22,321 nt of DNA from an uncultured Sutterella sp. (GTDB lineage: Bacteria > Pseudomonadota > Gammaproteobacteria > Burkholderiales > Burkholderiaceae_F). The DNA lies in NCBI GenBank assembly GCA_902493085.1, contig CABUOH010000004.1, positions 1-22,321 on the forward strand. Direction: 5' to 3'. Positions 7,706 through 14,973 of this stretch are shown here, one piece after another (within the stretch, counting starts at the first letter, position 1; each line of letters starts with the position of its first letter). The position numbers and the translations under genes are program-made. The notes under the pieces were generated by a model. The model was given only the letters and a program-made list of their open reading frames with translations, was not told the DNA's origin and searched no databases.

Positions 7706-8626
7706 ATGGACAAACAGACTCTTTCCAAAGCCCGGGTCCTTGTAACGGGTGATGCCATGCTGGACCGCTACTGGTTCGGCGACGCCGAACGCATCTCCCC
7801 AGAAGCGCCAGTCCCCGTCGTCCGCATCAGCCGCACCGAAGAACGTCTCGGCGGCGCCGCCAACGTTGCGGTCAACATCGCCTGCATCGGCGCCCGTTCC
7901 TCCCTTCTCTGCGTCGTCGGCAACGACGAACCGGGTCGAAGACTCGAGCGTTTCGCGAGCGAACAGGGCATTACGCCGCACTTCCAATTCGACGAATCGC
8001 TTGACACGACCGTTAAGCTTCGAGTTGTGGCCAGACAGCAGCAGATGCTGCGCTGCGATTTCGAATCACACCCTGCGCAAGAGGTTCTCAACAAGCACCT
8101 CGACAAGTTTCGCGCACTGCTCGCCGAGCATGACGCCCTGATTCTCTCCGACTACGGAAAAGGCGGCCTTTCGCACATCGTCACAATGATTGCCATGGCT
8201 CGAGAAGCCGGCATTCCGGTACTCATCGATCCCAAAGGCGACGACTATTCGCGCTACTACGGCGCAACGCTGCTCACGCCCAACCGTGCCGAACTCCGGC
8301 AGGTTGTCGGCTCCTGGCAGAGTGAAGATGAACTCACTAACAAAGCCCAGGGGCTTCGCGCCGAACTCAACCTCAAATACCTGCTGCTCACCCGCAGCGA
8401 AGAAGGCATGACGCTTTACTTCGAGGGTGGTCAGATCACCGTGCCTACGCAGGCGCGCGAAGTCTACGACGTCTCTGGGGCTGGCGACACCGTCATCGCC
8501 ATCCTCGCCACCATGCTCGCCACGGGCATGCCCATAGAGGAGGCTGTCCGCACGGCCAACCGCGCCGCCGGCGTGGTTGTCGGCAAACTCGGCACCGCCA
8601 CCGTTTCTTACGAAGAACTCTTTTAA
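7706..8626 (+). CDS. hldA: D-glycero-beta-D-manno-heptose-7-phosphate kinase HldA (RfaE domain I)
   Basis: HldA phosphorylates heptose-7-P to the 1,7-bisphosphate, the second committed step of ADP-heptose synthesis. It is a PfkB/ribokinase-fold kinase: VLVTGDAMLDRYWFGDAERI opens the protein, ISPEAPVPVV follows, GGAANVAVN lies near residue 50, ILSDYGKGGL lies mid-protein, and the catalytic DVSGAGDT ends at the general base Asp near 261. It lacks the C-terminal nucleotidyltransferase domain of fused HldE; that function is a separate gene, hldC, three genes downstream. I prefer ATG 7706 (306 residues) because the family domain begins there. ATG 7673 would add 11 residues. Neither has a good Shine-Dalgarno site. 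It is the first gene of the operon, divergent from algC. Confidence 0.93.
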   Translation: MDKQTLSKARVLVTGDAMLDRYWFGDAERISPEAPVPVVRISRTEERLGGAANVAVNIACIGARSSLLCVVGNDEPGRRLERFASEQGITPHFQFDESLDTTVKLRVVARQQQMLRCDFESHPAQEVLNKHLDKFRALLAEHDALILSDYGKGGLSHIVTMIAMAREAGIPVLIDPKGDDYSRYYGATLLTPNRAELRQVVGSWQSEDELTNKAQGLRAELNLKYLLLTRSEEGMTLYFEGGQITVPTQAREVYDVSGAGDTVIAILATMLATGMPIEEAVRTANRAAGVVVGKLGTATVSYEELF

Positions 8627-8638
8627 GGAGTAAGCGCC

Positions 8639-9643
8639 ATGAGCATTCTCGTTACCGGAGCCGCCGGCTTCATCGGCTGCAACAACGTTCTCGCCCTGAA
8701 TGACCGAGGCATCACCGACATCATCGCCGTCGACAATCTCGAACGCGGCGAAAAATACCAGAACCTCGCCAAGTGCAGCATCTCCGACTACTTCGACAAG
8801 CGCGACTTCATCGCACGCGTTCGAAACCGCACGGCTCCAAAGCCCGAAGCGATCTTCCATCAGGGCGCTTGCTCCGACACGATGGAGCACGATGGCAAGT
8901 ACATGATGGAAAACAACTACCGATACACGCTTGAGCTCTACCGATGGGCTCAGGAACTCGGCATTCCCTTCATCTACGCCTCCTCCGCCGCCACGTACGG
9001 CCCGCACCCCGAGTTTATCGAAGACGTCCGCTTTGAGGGGCCGCTCAATGTCTACGGCTACTCCAAGTATCTCTTTGACCAAGTGCTTCGACGTGAAATG
9101 AAGAACCTTCGTGCTCCCGTAATCGGCCTGCGCTACTTCAACGTCTATGGTCCGAACGAGCAGCACAAGGGCCGCATGGCCTCCGTCGCCTTTCACCAGT
9201 ACTTCCAGTACCGTCGCACGGGCAAGGTAAAGCTCTTTGAAGGCTGTCTCGGCTATGGCAACGGCGAGCAATCCCGCGACTTCATCTACGTCGGCGACGT
9301 CTGCCGAGTGCTCATGCACTTCCTTGACAACCCCGTCTCCGGCATCTACAACTGCGGCACCGGCCGCGCTCAGCCCTTCAACGACGTAGCGCTCTCCGTA
9401 ATCAATGCCCTGCGTGAGCATGCGGGCAAGCCGCAGCTGGAACTCCACGAGGCCGTCGCCTGCGGCGAACTCGAGTACATCGCCTTTCCGGAAGCTCTCA
9501 AGGGAAAATATCAGGCCTTTACGCAGGCCAACCTTGAGAATCTTCGCAAGGCAGGCTGCAACGTCGAATTCCGAACGGTTCAGGAAGGCACCCGCGAATA
9601 CATGCAGAACCTTCTCTCCGCCTTCCCGACCGTGGAAGAATAA
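8639..9643 (+). CDS. hldD: ADP-L-glycero-D-manno-heptose-6-epimerase HldD
   Basis: HldD epimerises ADP-D-glycero-D-manno-heptose at C6 to the L-glycero form, the last step before transfer by WaaC. It is an extended short-chain dehydrogenase. The Rossmann motif GAAGFIG is at residues 7-13 and the family motif VDNLERGEKYQNL is near 31-43. GACSDTM is near 76-82, the catalytic YGYSK has Tyr139 and Lys143, and LRYFNVYGPNE and SRDFIYVGDV follow. The 334 residues are normal for the family. AAGGAG lies 7-8 nt before the ATG, a strong ribosome site. It begins 12 nt after hldA, and its stop shares one base with the gmhB start (TAATG), so the operon is tightly coupled. Confidence 0.97.
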   Translation: MSILVTGAAGFIGCNNVLALNDRGITDIIAVDNLERGEKYQNLAKCSISDYFDKRDFIARVRNRTAPKPEAIFHQGACSDTMEHDGKYMMENNYRYTLELYRWAQELGIPFIYASSAATYGPHPEFIEDVRFEGPLNVYGYSKYLFDQVLRREMKNLRAPVIGLRYFNVYGPNEQHKGRMASVAFHQYFQYRRTGKVKLFEGCLGYGNGEQSRDFIYVGDVCRVLMHFLDNPVSGIYNCGTGRAQPFNDVALSVINALREHAGKPQLELHEAVACGELEYIAFPEALKGKYQAFTQANLENLRKAGCNVEFRTVQEGTREYMQNLLSAFPTVEE

Positions 9644-10218
9644 TGAAGAAAGCCGCTTTTCTCGACCGTGACGGCGTGATCAACATCGACCACGCCTATG
9701 TACACAAGATCGAGGAGTTCGACTGGGTTCCCGGCGTTCTCGAAGCCGCCCGCACCCTTTCGAACGCGGGCTACCTCCTCGTCGTGATCACCAATCAATC
9801 CGGCATCGGCCGCGGCTATTACGACGAATCGGATTTTGCCCGCCTCACCGATTGGATGAAAGCCCGCTTTGCCGAGGCAGGCGCTCCAATCGCCGGGGTC
9901 TATTTCTGCCCGCACCATCCAGAAAAGGCCAACCCTCCCTACCGAACGGACTGCCAATGCAGGAAGCCCCATCCGGGCATGCTTCTCAAGGCTGCCGCAG
10001 ACCTCGGCATCGACCTCCCCTCTTCGATCATGTTCGGCGACAAGCCGAGCGACATGACGGCCGGCCGCAGTGCCGGTTGCCTCGAGCGCGTGCTGCTCGG
10101 CACGGACGGCTTCGGTATCCCGACCTCTTCCAGCGATGCCACCCGGACCTTCCAAAGCCTGGCCTGCGCCGTCTCCTCTCCGTGGTTCCAACAACTCAAG
10201 CAAAGGAGCAATCCGTGA
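9643..10218 (+). CDS. gmhB: D-glycero-beta-D-manno-heptose-1,7-bisphosphate 7-phosphatase GmhB
   Basis: GmhB removes the C7 phosphate from the HldA product to give heptose-1-P for HldC. It is a HAD phosphatase. The nucleophile motif FLDRDGVIN has Asp8 and Asp10, VVITNQSGIGRG lies near 47-58, and the FGDKPSD Mg motif lies near 131-137. A zinc-binding loop runs CPHH (89-92) to CQC (104-106), with the partner Lys at 108. At 191 residues it is a normal length. Its ATG overlaps the hldD stop, and its TGA overlaps the hldC GTG. The position between hldD and hldC supports heptose rather than histidinol phosphatase activity. Confidence 0.95.
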   Translation: MKKAAFLDRDGVINIDHAYVHKIEEFDWVPGVLEAARTLSNAGYLLVVITNQSGIGRGYYDESDFARLTDWMKARFAEAGAPIAGVYFCPHHPEKANPPYRTDCQCRKPHPGMLLKAAADLGIDLPSSIMFGDKPSDMTAGRSAGCLERVLLGTDGFGIPTSSSDATRTFQSLACAVSSPWFQQLKQRSNP

Positions 10219-10709
10219 GCACTCGTCTGCCCGCCCCTGCCTTTGAGGGCAAGATCTGCACGCTGGATGAACTCTCCGAACGCGCCCGCGCACTTGCGCA
10301 TCCGGTCGTCATGACCAATGGCGTCTTCGACATCCTGCACCGCGGTCACGTCACCTATCTCGCCCAAGCTCGAAGCTTGGGGGCGAGTCTCATCGTAGCC
10401 ATCAACAGCGATGCCTCCGTCCGAATGCTAGGCAAAGGCGACGACCGCCCGATCAACACCGAAGCGGACCGCGCCGCCGTTCTAGCCTCGCTTGAATCCG
10501 TTTCGCTCGTCGTCGTCTTCAACGACAAAGTGCCGCTCAGGGCCGTAGAGCTTGCACATCCCGACATCTACGTCAAAGGCGGCGACTACCGCATCGAGGA
10601 TCTCCCCGAAGCGAAGCTCGTTTCCACCTGGGGAGCAAAGACCGTCACAGTTCAGTTCGAGCACGAACGTTCTACCACGGCCCTTTTAAAAAAGGTCCGA
10701 GGCACCTGA
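10215..10709 (+). CDS. hldC: D-glycero-beta-D-manno-heptose-1-phosphate adenylyltransferase HldC (RfaE domain II)
   Basis: HldC joins heptose-1-P to AMP from ATP, giving ADP-D-glycero-D-manno-heptose for HldD. It is a cytidylyltransferase-like nucleotidyltransferase. TNGVFDILHRGHVTYL carries the HxGH motif at residues 42-45, followed by AINSDASVR, VVVFNDKVPL, HPDIYVKGGDY and a C-terminal HERSTT motif. It is 164 residues, the size of the stand-alone domain of HldE. The frame is open far upstream inside gmhB, but GTG 10215-10217 is the likely start: it overlaps the gmhB stop in a GTGA junction and has AGGAG about 6 nt before it. It is the last gene of the operon, followed by a terminator. A glycerol-3-phosphate cytidylyltransferase relative is excluded by context. 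Confidence 0.94.
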   Translation: MSTRLPAPAFEGKICTLDELSERARALAHPVVMTNGVFDILHRGHVTYLAQARSLGASLIVAINSDASVRMLGKGDDRPINTEADRAAVLASLESVSLVVVFNDKVPLRAVELAHPDIYVKGGDYRIEDLPEAKLVSTWGAKTVTVQFEHERSTTALLKKVRGT

Positions 10710-10730
10710 AGCCGCTTCTGCCCGGAAAAC

Positions 10731-10764
10731 AAAACCCCGCGGGGCCTTGCCGATGCGGGGTTTT
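10731..10764 (+). terminator. Bidirectional terminator between hldC and galU
   Basis: AAAACCCCGC (10731-10740) and GCGGGGTTTT (10755-10764) form a perfect 10-bp stem around a 14-nt loop. It lies 22 bp after the hldC stop and 24 bp after the galU stop on the other strand. The A/T flanks serve both directions, as expected between converging genes. Confidence 0.88.
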
Positions 10765-10787
10765 ATCGTTCAGACTTTCAAGCGCCG

Positions 10788-11627
10788 TCAATTGATCTTG
10801 AAACCACGCTTGCGGGCAAAGTGGATCGTTGCGTCAAGGAAGCCCTGCTTGCTGCCGCAGTCAAACCGCGTGCCTTCAAATCGATGCGCATAAGTCGGCA
10901 CTACATCGAGGGACGAGGCGATGCCGTCGGTGAGCTGAATCTCGCCGCCGACACCGGCCGTAACTCTCTCAAGATGCTCAAAAACTTCCGGTTCGAAGAC
11001 GTAGCGCCCGATCACGGCCATGCGGGACGGTGCGACCTTAGGGTCGGGCTTTTCCACGATGCCGCGCATCTGGGAAGTCTGCAGACTCGTGTCGTCAACG
11101 CTCACGATGCCGTACTTGTTCGTGGCTTCAGGGGCAACGTCCTGAACGGCAATCACAGAACCGCCGCCGCGGGCTTCACGAACAGCCGTCAGCTGCCCGA
11201 TGCAGGAGTGCGGAGCATCAACCAGATCGTCGGCGAGCATGACTCCGAAAGGTTCGTCTCCCACTACCGGTTTGGCGCACAACACTGCATGTCCGAGGCC
11301 GAGCGCCTGAGGTTGACGGATGTAGATGCACTTGACGCCGGCCGGCACAATCCCGCGCACAAGCTCAAGGAGCTCGGTCTTGCCCTTTTCCTCAAGCTCG
11401 CGCTCAAGTTCCGGATAGGAGTCAAAGTGGTCTTCAATGGCACGCTTGTTGCGTCCGGTCACGAAAATCATTTCCGTGATGCCCGCCGCAGCAGCTTCAG
11501 CCACAGCGTACTGGATCAGAGGCATGTCGACCACGGGGAGCATTTCCTTGGGCATCGCCTTCGTGGCGGGAAGAAAGCGGGTGCCGAGACCATTGACGGG
11601 GAACACGACTTTGCGAACAGGCTTCAT
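10788..11627 (-). CDS. galU: UTP-glucose-1-phosphate uridylyltransferase GalU
   Basis: GalU makes UDP-glucose from glucose-1-P and UTP, for LPS core glucosylation and other glycans. It is a sugar nucleotidyltransferase. The N-terminal loop FPVNGLGTRFLPATKAMPKE is followed by MLPVVDMPLIQYAV, FVTGRNKRAIEDHFD, LGLGHAVLCAKP, VMLADDLVD, VEKPDP, GRYVFEPEVFE, GEIQLTDGI and FDCGSKQGFLDA, all family hallmarks in the usual order. It has 279 residues, a normal length. Residue 12 is Asn where E. coli GalU and others have Ala (VAGLG). The ATG at 11625-11627 has no strong Shine-Dalgarno site, and the 108-bp gap to apaH is AT-rich with a T-run on the galU side; I could not call a confident promoter there. 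It is convergent with hldC. Confidence 0.95.
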   Translation of the reverse strand: MKPVRKVVFPVNGLGTRFLPATKAMPKEMLPVVDMPLIQYAVAEAAAAGITEMIFVTGRNKRAIEDHFDSYPELERELEEKGKTELLELVRGIVPAGVKCIYIRQPQALGLGHAVLCAKPVVGDEPFGVMLADDLVDAPHSCIGQLTAVREARGGGSVIAVQDVAPEATNKYGIVSVDDTSLQTSQMRGIVEKPDPKVAPSRMAVIGRYVFEPEVFEHLERVTAGVGGEIQLTDGIASSLDVVPTYAHRFEGTRFDCGSKQGFLDATIHFARKRGFKIN

Positions 11628-11735
11628 GTCTAGCGAAGAATAAAAAGTACAATTGGAAAAAAAATCAGGGTTGTCCCTCAGAAGGGGCAGCCTTCGCTTA
11701 TTTTTCCGTAAAGACTAGCACGATTAGAGATTTTT

Positions 11736-12560
11736 ATGGCCACGAACCCGTACTTCGCCATAGGCGACCTGCAGGGCTGCCTTGAAAGCCTTGACGGTCT
11801 GCTCGAACAGCTCCCGGAAGACGCTTCGCTCATTTTTCTAGGGGATCTCGTCAACCGCGGGCCTGAATCATTGGCGACGCTACGTCGCGTTGCAGGCCTC
11901 GGAAGCCGGGCCCGATGCCTACTCGGCAATCACGACCTCCACCTTCTAGCCGTAGCGGCCGGCGCGAGCAAGGTGCACAAGAAGGATACGATCGGCGAGA
12001 TCTTAGAGGCACCCGATGCCGACGAACTCATCGAATGGCTTCGCCGTCAGTCCATCCTGATCGAAACCGAGGACGCCGTCTTCGTGCATGCCGGCATTCA
12101 TCCGCTCTGGACGCTTGAAAAGGCGCGCAAACTGGCGCAAGAAGCCGAGGCCGTGCTGTCCGGACCGAGCTGGAAGACCATGCTTCAAAAGATGTACGGC
12201 AACAGCGACTGGAGCGACAAGCTCAAGGGCGGCGAACGCATGCAGGCCATCCTCAACTGCTTCACGCGCATGCGCTTTGTTGACAGAAAGACGGCTGAGC
12301 TCGATTTCAAGCAGAAGGAAGACGTCGGTTCCGCGCCCAAGCATCTGATCCCGTGGTTCGAATTCGAAAGGCGCCCCATGGCTGGCACGCCCATCTGCTT
12401 CGGTCACTGGTCCATGCTGGGCCTCATCCGCCGCGACGACATCTTGGCAATCGACACGGGGTGCCTCTGGGGAGGAAAGCTCACGGCAGTGCGTTTCCCT
12501 GACAAGAAGATCTACCAGGAAGACTGCCCTTGCTGGGCGGATCCATTTCAGTACAAGTAG
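11736..12560 (+). CDS. apaH: Symmetrical diadenosine tetraphosphatase ApaH
   Basis: ApaH splits Ap4A into two ADP and, in E. coli, removes Np4A-type RNA caps. It is a PPP-type metallophosphatase. Metal-ligand motifs are in order: AIGDLQGC (8-15), FLGDLVNRGPES (34-45), LLGNHDLHL (62-70), FVHAGIHPLW (116-125) and CFGHWS near 229. The C-terminal IDTGCLWGGKLTA is also typical. Its 274 residues match the family. The ATG at 11736 follows a T-run with no clear Shine-Dalgarno site. The gene stands alone, divergent from galU and convergent with plsC, only 8 bp away and without a visible terminator between them. Confidence 0.95.
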   Translation: MATNPYFAIGDLQGCLESLDGLLEQLPEDASLIFLGDLVNRGPESLATLRRVAGLGSRARCLLGNHDLHLLAVAAGASKVHKKDTIGEILEAPDADELIEWLRRQSILIETEDAVFVHAGIHPLWTLEKARKLAQEAEAVLSGPSWKTMLQKMYGNSDWSDKLKGGERMQAILNCFTRMRFVDRKTAELDFKQKEDVGSAPKHLIPWFEFERRPMAGTPICFGHWSMLGLIRRDDILAIDTGCLWGGKLTAVRFPDKKIYQEDCPCWADPFQYK

Positions 12561-12568
12561 GTCGGGAC

Positions 12569-13417
12569 TCAAGCCGATCCGGTCGGGTCCTTCCTTTCGG
12601 ACATGGCCTGCAGACGGTTCCGGCGCAATGCTTCGCGCTGAGCCGTTGCATCCGCGACGCCTAGCGACTCCGACATCAGTGCGGAAGCTTCGAGACAAAG
12701 CGCCTGACGCGTCTTCTGAACAGTGGAGATGGGATCAAGCACCGTTACTTCGACTCCAAGCCCCGGCGTAAAGAGAATGCGCTTGAGAACCGTGAAAAGC
12801 GCAACATTTCCTGCATAGGAAACTAATCCGCTCGGCTTTCCGTCGAGGGTGTAGCGCAGCGTCACGGGCAAGACCTCGGCACCCGAGCGCACGGCGGCTT
12901 CAAAGAGGTTGGAATGGAAGGGCAGGAGTTCAAGACCATTTCCCGTCGTGCCCTCCGGGAAAAAAAGCACATTCGTGCCCTCGCTGACTGCGCACGCCAT
13001 GGCGTCGGCCATTTCAAGCACCGCACGCTTGCGGGTGCGGTCGATGAAGAGCGTGCCCGTCCCCTTGGCAATGAAGCCGAAGACCGGCCATGAAGCGATC
13101 TCCTTTTTGGCGACGAAACGGCATGGAAGCACCGCATCAAGAATAAAGATGTCGATGAAAGAGATATGATTCGCGCAGACCATGTAGCCTGCCCCCTTCT
13201 CATTCACACCACATTCCGCACTCGCATGGAGCGGCACCTGGCCCTTGATGCTCATGCGCACGCCGAGCACCCGCATGAGCACGACACAGACGCGTCTGAT
13301 CACACGTCCGCGCCTTTTGCGGTTCAGAAACGGAAACAGCACGAAAAGAATTACGAGGATCAGAAGAATCATGATCCCGACGGCGGCCATGCGGCCGCAT
13401 CCAATGATATAGCGCAT
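12569..13417 (-). CDS. plsC: 1-acyl-sn-glycerol-3-phosphate acyltransferase (PlsC family)
   Basis: This family acylates lysophosphatidic acid to phosphatidic acid at the inner membrane. A hydrophobic segment at residues 11-31 is the membrane anchor. The acyltransferase blocks are NHISFID (83-89, with the HX4D catalytic pair), FVAKKEIASWPVFG (101-114), TGTLFIDRTRK (120-130) and FFPEGTTGNG (152-161). At 282 residues it is a little longer than E. coli PlsC (245), similar to betaproteobacterial homologues. It begins 11 nt after the ruvX stop, with a GAGG element overlapping that stop, so the two genes form an operon. A lyso-ornithine-lipid acyltransferase or other family member is possible, because the motifs do not set the acceptor. 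Confidence 0.86.
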   Translation of the reverse strand: MRYIIGCGRMAAVGIMILLILVILFVLFPFLNRKRRGRVIRRVCVVLMRVLGVRMSIKGQVPLHASAECGVNEKGAGYMVCANHISFIDIFILDAVLPCRFVAKKEIASWPVFGFIAKGTGTLFIDRTRKRAVLEMADAMACAVSEGTNVLFFPEGTTGNGLELLPFHSNLFEAAVRSGAEVLPVTLRYTLDGKPSGLVSYAGNVALFTVLKRILFTPGLGVEVTVLDPISTVQKTRQALCLEASALMSESLGVADATAQREALRRNRLQAMSERKDPTGSA

Positions 13418-13428
13418 GACGAACTACC

Positions 13429-13824
13429 TCAGGCAACGGCATCCTGCTCGTCAAAGTACTGCTGCAAAATGACGGCAGCGGCTTCGTCATCGATCCTGTC
13501 CGCACCGTGCTCAACCATCACTGACGAAAAACGTTCGTCCACGGTACGCACCGGCAAGCGAAAGCGCCCGCCCAACTGTCGCGCGAATCGCTCGCATCTC
13601 GGCGTGAGATCGCAGTCCGTTCCGTCTCCGTGACGAGGAACTCCCACCACCAAGAGCACAGGTTCCCATTCCTTCACAAGGGACTCGACGGCCTTCCAGC
13701 GCTCGTCATTCGTTTTGGCATGAATGATCGTGATGGGCTGAGCGCTGCGAGTGAGCGTGTTGCCGGAGGCAACGCCCGTTCTAGCCAGCCCAAAGTCAAA
13801 GCAGAGTACGGTTCCTTCCTGCAT
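13429..13824 (-). CDS. ruvX: Putative pre-16S rRNA nuclease / Holliday-junction resolvase-like RuvX (YqgF)
   Basis: YqgF/RuvX is an RNase H-fold nuclease linked to 16S rRNA 5'-end processing in E. coli and to junction resolution by structural analogy. CFDFGLARTGVASGN carries the first catalytic Asp (residue 10), VVGVPRHGDGT is at 59-69, VRTVDERFSS at 92-101, and IDDEAAAVILQQYF near 111-124 holds the last acidic residue. The 131 residues are typical. The ATG (13822-13824) has AGGA about 7 nt upstream. A TATAAT -10 box lies at 13848-13853. It is cotranscribed with plsC. The four-box DnaA cluster lies upstream, 150-280 bp from this start, so DnaA could affect its promoter. Confidence 0.92.
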   Translation of the reverse strand: MQEGTVLCFDFGLARTGVASGNTLTRSAQPITIIHAKTNDERWKAVESLVKEWEPVLLVVGVPRHGDGTDCDLTPRCERFARQLGGRFRLPVRTVDERFSSVMVEHGADRIDDEAAAVILQQYFDEQDAVA

Positions 13825-13847
13825 GCTCTATCCTGAAAAAAAAGGTG

Positions 13848-13853
13848 ATTATA
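13848..13853 (-). promoter_or_regulatory. Candidate -10 box of the ruvX-plsC operon
   Basis: A perfect TATAAT reads on the minus strand 24 bp before the ruvX start. No good -35 box is found 16-18 bp upstream, so an activator or extended contacts may be needed, or the match is chance. Confidence 0.4.
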
Positions 13854-13971
13854 AGACCTGCCTCCGACGGCTATTGACTGCGTGCTCCTAGGATTCGAAC
13901 GTCGTAGCCCTCACAATGCGACACGACCGAAAAAAGGGGATGGTTGTCCCTCCTCCCTACAGGATGCAAAG

Positions 13972-14104
13972 TTATCCACCTAAAGCTTCGCATCACCCAT
14001 TGCCTACTCATCTTATTGTTTTTTAGATGATTTTATTATTGCTCTCATTAGTTATCCACAAGGATTTTTTGGCGCTAATTACGATATCCACAGACTTATC
14101 CACA
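13972..14104 (+). promoter_or_regulatory. Cluster of four DnaA boxes with an adjoining AT-rich stretch
   Basis: Four boxes point the same way: TTATCCACC (13972-13980), TTATCCACA (14052-14060), ATATCCACA (14084-14092) and TTATCCACA (14096-14104). Two match TTATNCACA exactly and two have one mismatch. Between the first and second boxes, 14011-14040 holds only 4 G/C in 30 bases. The last three boxes lie inside the 3' end of the rfbD-like gene. This could be a DnaA-binding regulatory or titration site, or part of a replication origin. No dnaA, dnaN, gyrB or rpmH is in the window. Confidence 0.6.
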
Positions 14105-14961
14105 CCACCTTTCCAGCCTTTCGTACAAGGAAACTCGCCCTTTCGAAGACTGGACAGCCGACAGTTTTGCGGTCGAAGGCCATTGTCGGCGCCGGATCTC
14201 CTCATGTTCTCCCGGGCCCTTTTGAAACGTGCCGCAAGCCCGAATTCTCCCATTCCGGCAGCCTGTTCCTCAGCAGAAACGAGCACATGAACCGCCATGT
14301 CTGCCCTGCTGATCCAGCCTCCTTCTTCGACGTAGTGAACCGTCGTCAGACGCCCGAACGGCGTCAGCATTGGCAGAGCATCCCAAGTCCATTGCGCAAG
14401 CGCCTCGGTCGAAGTCGGCGTGCCGATCTGGGAAGCAGTCACGGATAGAGGCTTTCCTTCGGCAGCAGCACAAAGAATGGCATTTACGAAGTCGCGCTCT
14501 CCGCTGTGCAGCCATCCCGCGCGCACGATCGTCCCTGAAACCCCGCTTTCCTCAAGCAGCCTTTCGCCTTCACGCTTCGTGAGGCCGTAGACGCCCGCCG
14601 GCCTGGGTTGCGGCAGACAAGCTTCATTCCAAGGATCCGTACCCTCTCCGGAAAAGACATAATCAGTTGAAAAATGCACGATCCGGATGCCTTGCGTTGC
14701 AAACAAACGTCCCATCGCCCCAGGCGCCTGAGCATTCACGGCTCGAGCCCCCGCTTCATCCCTCTGAGCGCCCTCGACGTCCGTCCAAGCCGCCGCATTG
14801 ATCACCACGGGTCGAGCAACCGCAACGACGGCCTCCATTGCGCGAATGTCCGTCACATCCAACTCCGCATGCGTAAGAGCCGTCACTTCGAATCCATGCG
14901 GGCGACTTGCCCAAAGCGCTCGACCCAAACGGCCGGACGCTCCAATAATCATGACAGACAC
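14023..14961 (-). CDS. rfbD: dTDP-4-dehydrorhamnose reductase-like (RmlD family) NAD(P)-dependent protein
   Basis: RmlD reduces dTDP-4-keto-L-rhamnose to dTDP-L-rhamnose. The Rossmann motif GASGRLG lies at residues 7-13. VINAAAWTDVEGAQRD near 53-68 is typical of the family, as are HFSTDYVFSGEG near 96-107 and the catalytic pair in YGLTK (Tyr125, Lys129). RPQNCRLSSLR near the C-terminus matches the substrate-binding end. The frame is open to TTG 14970, but GTG 14961 has AAGGA 9 nt upstream, giving 312 residues against about 290-300 for the family. The last 16 or so residues (from AKKSLWITNESNNKII) look unlike an RmlD end and are encoded by AT-rich, DnaA-box DNA. It begins 12 nt after uvrA. No rmlA, rmlB or rmlC is present, so the true substrate is uncertain. 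Confidence 0.82.
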   Translation of the reverse strand: MSVMIIGASGRLGRALWASRPHGFEVTALTHAELDVTDIRAMEAVVAVARPVVINAAAWTDVEGAQRDEAGARAVNAQAPGAMGRLFATQGIRIVHFSTDYVFSGEGTDPWNEACLPQPRPAGVYGLTKREGERLLEESGVSGTIVRAGWLHSGERDFVNAILCAAAEGKPLSVTASQIGTPTSTEALAQWTWDALPMLTPFGRLTTVHYVEEGGWISRADMAVHVLVSAEEQAAGMGEFGLAARFKRARENMRRSGADNGLRPQNCRLSSLRKGEFPCTKGWKGGVDKSVDIVISAKKSLWITNESNNKII

Positions 14962-14973
14962 AACGAACAATCC

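Noticed and set aside
8066..9448. A 460-codon open frame on the minus strand across hldA and hldD
   Set aside because: It is antisense to two genes with clear catalytic motifs, has no recognisable domain, and its low-complexity Val/Ala/Asp composition is that of a shadow frame in GC-rich DNA.
9852..10215. An upstream extension of hldC, overlapping most of gmhB
   Set aside because: The extra 121 codons match no nucleotidyltransferase and overlap gmhB; GTG 10215 has a good ribosome site and gives the family length.
11628..11735. Promoters for galU and apaH in the shared 108-bp gap
   Set aside because: TATTCT and TATTTT resemble -10 boxes, but no -35 lies at a proper distance; the region is simply AT-rich.
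12561..12600. A terminator between the converging apaH and plsC genes
   Set aside because: Only a 4-bp stem with no T-run could be found in the 8-bp gap and the plsC 3' end.
13825..14110. Calling the DnaA-box region the chromosomal oriC outright
   Set aside because: Usual oriC neighbours are missing, and hand-counted lines on both sides mostly show the same C-over-G bias on the plus strand; kept only as a candidate.
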